Positions 59,271-64,000 of a stretch of DNA of 64,000 bases are shown here, piece after piece; within the stretch, counting starts at the first letter, position 1; every line of letters begins with the position of its first letter. This stretch comes from Marsupella aquatica (lineage: Eukaryota; Marchantiophyta): the NCBI GenBank assembly GCA_973895155.1, contig OZ316898.1, positions 18,166,001 through 18,230,000 of the forward strand, read 5' to 3'. The translations under genes and the position numbers were made by a program. The notes under the pieces are model-generated. The model did no database searches. It had not been told where the DNA came from and saw only the letters and a program-made list of their open reading frames with translations.

Positions 59271-61998
59271 AGCTATCAGCATATCAGTAACAACGGTTGT
59301 GAAATCTCCAAAGGTTGTGTCTACCGAAAAGAACTAGTCAGACTCTGACAGCCTCGTTGCTATTAATTTCCTTCTTTAACTTCTTCTTGATCGACGGAAT
59401 TAAACATTACGTATTGGATATGAGCAACATGTGCATGTATCAAATTTAGTATGGGCTCTTCACGGTAATGCAATCCTTTATTGTCAAGTGGGACTTTTAT
59501 TCGGTCAAACATTGGGTGGCCCCACCTAATACATGTATGGGTGGGGAATTTTGACATTCAAAATTAAAAAGACACTGAATACAACAATCCAGTCTTGGAT
59601 TCTGAACGAGCAATGGCAACACATAAACATCGAAATAACGAGCAAAGGAATGGGAACTTACTCTGTGGGGACTGGATAGTCCGGATACATTTCACGTAAA
59701 ATCCCAACAATGTCTTTGAAGTGATAAGAACGTTCAGTCAAGATATAGCGCCCTTCCGCTTCTGGATTTTCAAAAGCCAAGATGTGCGCTAGTGAAACAT
59801 CTTTGACATCCACACAGCCAGCAGTAATATTTTTGTATGTCTTAGCAGCACCTGCACGAAATAAAAATGTCCCATTAGGAATCAAGAGATGTATATTGTG
59901 GCTTTATACACTAAAGACATTTATCATTTGACCTCATAGGATTGGATAGTTAGATAACAAGACAGCATCAATTCCCAGATTCAGAAATGCAGAGAGAGCT
60001 TCAACGTTGTTGTCAAGCATTGTAATATTTCCTTCCATGTTAACACATGGCCCACAAACTTCTCTCGGCTGATTCTGCAGCTCTTTCTCAAAGAAGGTGA
60101 CCATTGAATGAGATTTCTTCACTGATCCGTGTCTACGTTGATTTAGTTACAATAACTGACGCGGGCGCATTCTAATACATGCCTGAAAGGAACTCGAGGA
60201 TCACTTCACTACTTCCGTTGAGCCTCGGCTGCAGCATCGTTCCGATCACTAATGTCGGATTCATCACTACCAAATCGAAATGCTTCTCGTTCTTCATAAA
60301 ATCCCAGGCAGCTTTCTCAGCTAGGGTTTTAGACAACACATACCACAACTGTCGACGGCAACCAATCCACAAATTTTAGAATTCAGACATTGCACAACAT
60401 GCCTTTCGTCATAAACGGACCATTAGTGAGAATGGGCAATGAACAAACATGACTACGAAGATTTTTATGGTCCTCAACTGTAAACGAAGGAGGATGCGAC
60501 ACTGGCAGGAGATAGGGAAATTACTTAATTAGAGAAGAATTCGGCACCTTGTTCTCTTTGCAGTATTCAGGATCGCTCCACCAGCTCTCGTCTATAACTG
60601 CACCTTCTTTGGGTCTCGTATTGTATCTAAAGGCAACGCCTGAGGACGTAAGGACAACACGCTTCACGCTCTTAGCTTTGGCAGCTGCTTCCAGCAGATT
60701 GATGGTTCCCTCCACCGCCGGATCTATGAGCTCCACCTGCAATGTAGTCAGTCCATACGGAATGTTAGTCCCATCCTGCAACGGATACAACTGGATCCTA
60801 GCTTGCAATTTCGATTCCTAGTGAACCATTTCCACTTCAACTTACCTTCGATATTAGTCTTAGCCGATTTTACTTGCCTAGAACACTCGGTTCGGTGAAT
60901 GTGTCCAGTATCTTTAAATCATCTTTCACTAATCAATCGAGATACAGTGGAGGCAATCAAACCGGCAACTACTATTGTAAAACTTCTTCCAACCAAATGA
61001 AGTGAGAATGGTGCTTTCTTTCACATCAGAGACAGAGAAGATCCATAAAATCTTCAAGACTTCTTCACCCAATAAAATGAACAGATAGAATTCATGCTAT
61101 CACAGAGGAAGTAATTAGAAGATCCTTCACAACTTCACAACATTTTTCACCATAAAAAGTGACCCAATAGAATCGATACCTTGACAGAGGTCCGAATTGT
61201 ACCAGCAGCTCCATCTTTGTAACTTGTTGTACCAGATCAAGCGAACACATAGATGGAATGATTTTGTGGAGAAGGCAATTCAATTAATTATGACGAATTC
61301 AACCAAGGCAACGTCAAATTGGGATGCAAAACATGATTGAGGCATGTGGAAGTTTTTGAACCCCACGAAGGTGAATCGTTTGCATCGGTGCATAGACTTT
61401 TGAAGAGCAGAATTTACAAGAGTCAACCTGCGGGTCCGTGGTTGTTTGCAAAACTGGCGATGCAGTATGGAAGACTCCATCAACTCCATCGACAACGCTA
61501 TCAAAGGAGCCTTCGTCAAGGAGATCCGCTTTGTGCAGGGTCAGCCTCTGTTTCGCCCCAGGCAGGGCCAACAAAAATCCTACCTTCGCAATATGATCTA
61601 TTCAAAAACACAATCCACCGCAAAGGTGGTCAGATGGATTCACAAAGACCAGTCCAAGACAGTTAAGTCACTTGATTGTCTCTCTGCACTGCCTTTCAGC
61701 TTAATATTACAACTGAAACCTCAAACGCGACCGGGAACGCGACCTGAGGCTAATTCGCCCAGAAATAATTGGCAATCTTCTACGTTGTGAAATTACTGGA
61801 TGGTTTCCCTCATGTGCTCCAAACCCTACCTCCAGCAGCAGGACCCGACGGCCTGCAGCTGCGAATTGAAAAAAAATCTGACTGACCTGGATTCCGGACG
61901 GTGCCTCTGACATTGTAGCCACGCTCTAGCAGGTCCTTGATTATGAAAGAGGCGATGAAGCCATTCGCTCCCGTCACAGCCACCGTCTTCCGCGTCAT
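59030..61998 (-). CDS. Cinnamoyl-CoA reductase-like NAD(P)H-dependent SDR (6 exons)
   Basis: Exons on the minus strand: 61998-61887, 61597-61428, 60736-60548, 60348-60183, 59851-59662 and 59189-59030, giving 328 aa in phase. The extended-SDR Rossmann motif GANGFIA (10-16) and RGTVRNP (31-37) bind NADP(H). [10 protein letters not shown], the Ser of [10 protein letters not shown] (125/126) and YVLSK (Tyr160, Lys164) form the catalytic triad. [12 protein letters not shown] and [11 protein letters not shown] are further family blocks. The length is normal for the CCR/DFR/SDR108E group. [15 protein letters not shown] and the lack of the NWYCYGK signature of true CCRs point to a CCR-like or other reductase (for example phenylpropanoid or polyketide-type), not a lignin CCR. 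Intron 4 begins GC rather than GT. The final exon is duplicated at 63769-63928. Confidence 0.93.
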
Positions 61999-62780
61999 TC
62001 GATCTCTCTCCCTCTCTTTCTCTCGGTCTCTCTCTCAAAGAAAAACCTCTCTCTCTCTCTCTCTCCGTTAGCAGATCACAATTGCGCTCAAATCGATCGT
62101 GAGCAAATGAAAGAGGGACAACGAGCACTAAATTAGAACTCGGGGCTGTGAATTCACTCTCATAGATGGCCACCTCAGCTCGGTGTGAAATTCCGTAAAA
62201 ACAAGCATTCAATTGGTGTCATCCGATTGCTGGGAATCGAGATACAACAAGTTTGAGAGACTGGTGAAAGACATTCAGAGTGTGTTTAGGTCTGAGCTCT
62301 CTTTATTTCCTTTCACGTGATTGAAATGAGTCCCGCGGTCAATCTAAACCCGAAGAAGTGGTCTGGGTCTGGGATTCTCTTGAGCTCAATCCAGCCATTT
62401 ATTTAGACCACAAGTTATTGTACTTGTTGGATTAAAACTCCACTGTTTGATTGGCTCAGTCCAGCTGTTAACTTAGTCTGGTCTAGGTCTGAGCCAAGTG
62501 CCTCTCTACGATAGGATCTACCTAGAGCGTGTTTAGACAGGACTATCACCGACAATTGGACACACAGCAATTCAATTGAAGCATCAAGCAGGCCGGCGTA
62601 GAGTACAAAGCTTCGTCCTCAGTATTCTAGGTAGGCTTAAGGAGAATTTGACGTAAAGATTGTGCTGGCGGGGATTTCACGCACTCCGAAGCAGCAATCC
62701 ATACCCTTAGGGTCATTAATATATTGTGGAATTTGATTTTCCTTAAATTAATGGGTGTCACTCGAATTTCACACGGAAAA
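61999..62780. promoter_or_regulatory. Upstream region of the CCR-like gene with (CT)n leader
   Basis: Directly 5' of the minus-strand start codon lies a CT/GA microsatellite (about 61999-62067, CTCTCTCTCT types), probably in the 5' UTR. Further upstream a CACGTG core occurs near 62318 (TTTCACGTGATT), a G-box-like element. Diverged repeats of GGTCTGGGTCTGG/TAGGTCTGAGC lie at 62285-62520. Functional use is not shown; the assignment rests on position. Confidence 0.4.
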
Positions 62781-62784
62781 GAAA

Positions 62785-62842
62785 AAACAGAGAGCAAGCT
62801 TGGAATTATTTCGTCTCTGACATATATGCTTGCTCTCTGTTT
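62785..62842. repeat. 15-bp inverted repeat at duplication breakpoint
   Basis: AAACAGAGAGCAAGC (62785-62799) and its exact complement GCTTGCTCTCTGTTT (62828-62842) flank a 28-bp spacer. Homology of block B to block A starts right at the end of the right arm, at TTGCACTCTTCC. Confidence 0.8.
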
Positions 62843-64000
62843 GCACTCTTCCGGCTATTCAAATTATTCCGTGTCTACAACTACATCTATGATGTTTTCT
62901 GAGACAGAAGCTTTGACAGCCGAGAGCCAAAGTGGCGTTGTACCAAAGTACGTATCTGGCGAACCATGAACAGTAGTTTGATAACAAACGAATGCAGTGT
63001 TTCCATTTGGTAAACCCAGGCTTTATGCTATCCAAGTGGCCACCTCAATTACTTATTCTGGTAACGTTCCTTCTTGAGCTAACAGCAGCTACAGTCGGTG
63101 CATTATGGTAAACGACTCTGGACATTTGGTGGCAGGAAATATTTTCGTTCGGAGTGAAACGAAAACTAGGTGCGCGTGCATCGAAAATATGAAGATTCGG
63201 AAATGCTGCAGAAAGTGAAGGCTTGTCGATCTTTTCTCTCCGGTTTGGAGGGTTCTTGAATTGCATTTCAGCATTAAACAAATGTTCCTTCTGCAATATA
63301 TTTATTTGCGTGCCGCAGTGAGTGTGAACCCAAAAGGCGCTCTGTTCTTGAACTGACTACCCATATCGACTCGTCAGTCATAGCACCCATTGCGAAGGAG
63401 AACTTCCTGGAGGTGGGTTAACATACGAAACAATTACCGCCGTTTACTTCCATCAGTCGTAAGAGTAGGCTTCAACTTTGTTTTCATGCAATAGGAAGAG
63501 GCGCAGTACATTGCCAAGAACACCTGCCCAAGTCTCATGTCTCATAATCCACAAATCTAGTATCAAGTATTCACTTGCCACAAGTCCCGTGTTTGATAAT
63601 CCACATACCTACATATCACGACAACATAATAACTAGAAGACTCATTACAAACCTCACCCGATATCTACATATGATAGCGATAAATTGTAATCTTCCTCTA
63701 GTCACATTCTTGGTATCCTAGCGTTTCTTGTGATCCAGGCATCTCCAACTAAATCACAAGCTACTTGTCTACTTCTGAGGGGCTTTTAACCAGCCCTGTT
63801 GCTGCAGACTTGTCACACAGTCTCTGAGTTGAGATTCTACGGGTCTGAACTTTATTCCCAACTCTTTCTGTGCCTTCTCGGTGCTAAACGTGTAAGTGGG
63901 TTCATCGTGTGGTAGCTCATATCCAGGCCTAGGAACAACCAACAAAAACCAACAAACAGTCATTGGAATGATACGATACAAATACAAGCAATTCAAGGGG
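62841..64000. repeat. Segmental duplication, block B, with about 470-bp insertion
   Basis: Matches block A from TTGCACTCTTCC through the CCR-like last exon to the window edge. Between about 63230 and 63703 the copy carries about 470 bp with no counterpart at block A, where about 70 other bases stand between AAGGCTTGTC and CACATTCTTGGTATCC. The insertion has no recognised domain or clear TSD. The text upstream of it includes an open version (62724-62969) of the SETEALTAESQ-containing peptide seen broken at 58.5 kb. Confidence 0.8.
63769..63928 (-). CDS. Last exon of a tandem CCR-like paralogue (gene continues beyond window)
   Basis: 160 nt, the same length as exon 6 of the complete gene, opening after the same acceptor (GTTCCTAG|GCCTGG) and ending LKAPQK-stop. 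It encodes the C-terminal [20 protein letters not shown] segment and the following helix. Only a few residue changes separate it from the gene at 59030-61998 (such as KEL for KKL and FRP for FTP). The reading frame is intact, so this may be the end of a functional second gene. Exons 1-5 would lie to the right of the window. Confidence 0.88.

Overview
The window reads as nuclear DNA of a land plant, most likely a seed-free lineage (moss, liverwort, lycophyte or fern), though the species call is inference. Reasons: genes are broken by many short GT-AG introns (about 80-650 bp); a plastid-type lipoyl synthase sits beside a plant-type CCR-like reductase; decayed Ty1/copia, Ty3/gypsy and LRR-receptor fragments lie between genes; and long AT-rich stretches full of degenerate repeats separate the genes. 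I see no prokaryotic operon, CRISPR array, rRNA or convincing tRNA.

Five protein-coding genes can be assembled exon by exon with splice phases that agree at every junction (one kinesin junction is tentative), together with one intronless gene and the last exon of a seventh. Left to right: an ADCK1-like ABC1 kinase (minus, 8888-2770, 15 exons, 547 aa); plastidial lipoyl synthase LIP1P (plus, 12676-15401, 7 exons, 417 aa); a small two-exon, two-TM membrane protein of unknown family (minus, 18442-16273, 164 aa); a kinesin-4/KIF4-type chromokinesin with a cysteine-rich CXC tail (plus, 35285-45726, 27 exons, 1461 aa); an intronless NOT4-like RING-RRM-CCCH protein (plus, 52245-53054, 269 aa); a cinnamoyl-CoA-reductase-like SDR (minus, 61998-59030, 6 exons, 328 aa); and the 3' exon of a tandem paralogue of it (63928-63769) whose remainder lies beyond the right edge.

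The 16.8 kb between the membrane-protein gene and the kinesin (18.4-35.3 kb) is accessory repeat DNA: two tandem-repeat fields, a Mutator-like MITE with a 10-bp target-site duplication, a copia LTR with a degenerate primer-binding site, a gypsy-like leader with four spaced palindromes followed by a 300-codon ORF holding one stop, and adjacent gypsy RNase H and copia pre-integrase relics. The 45.7-52 kb and 53-59 kb intervals hold further repeats, a copia RNase H relic and an LRR receptor relic. The 58.5-64 kb end is a tandem segmental duplication of the CCR-like locus.

The genes do not form a pathway cluster; they are ordinary dispersed plant genes (organellar lipid/quinone-type kinase, plastid lipoylation, cytokinesis motor, CCR4-NOT ubiquitin ligase, phenylpropanoid-like reductase). 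I did not find a convincing new multi-gene system. The most noteworthy points are local: a tandem duplication that copied the ABC1-kinase start codon and created a short upstream ORF, a duplicated splice donor in the membrane-protein gene, two apparent GC-AG introns, a hairpin-bearing repeat family in opposite orientations, and the uncharacterised decayed ORF.
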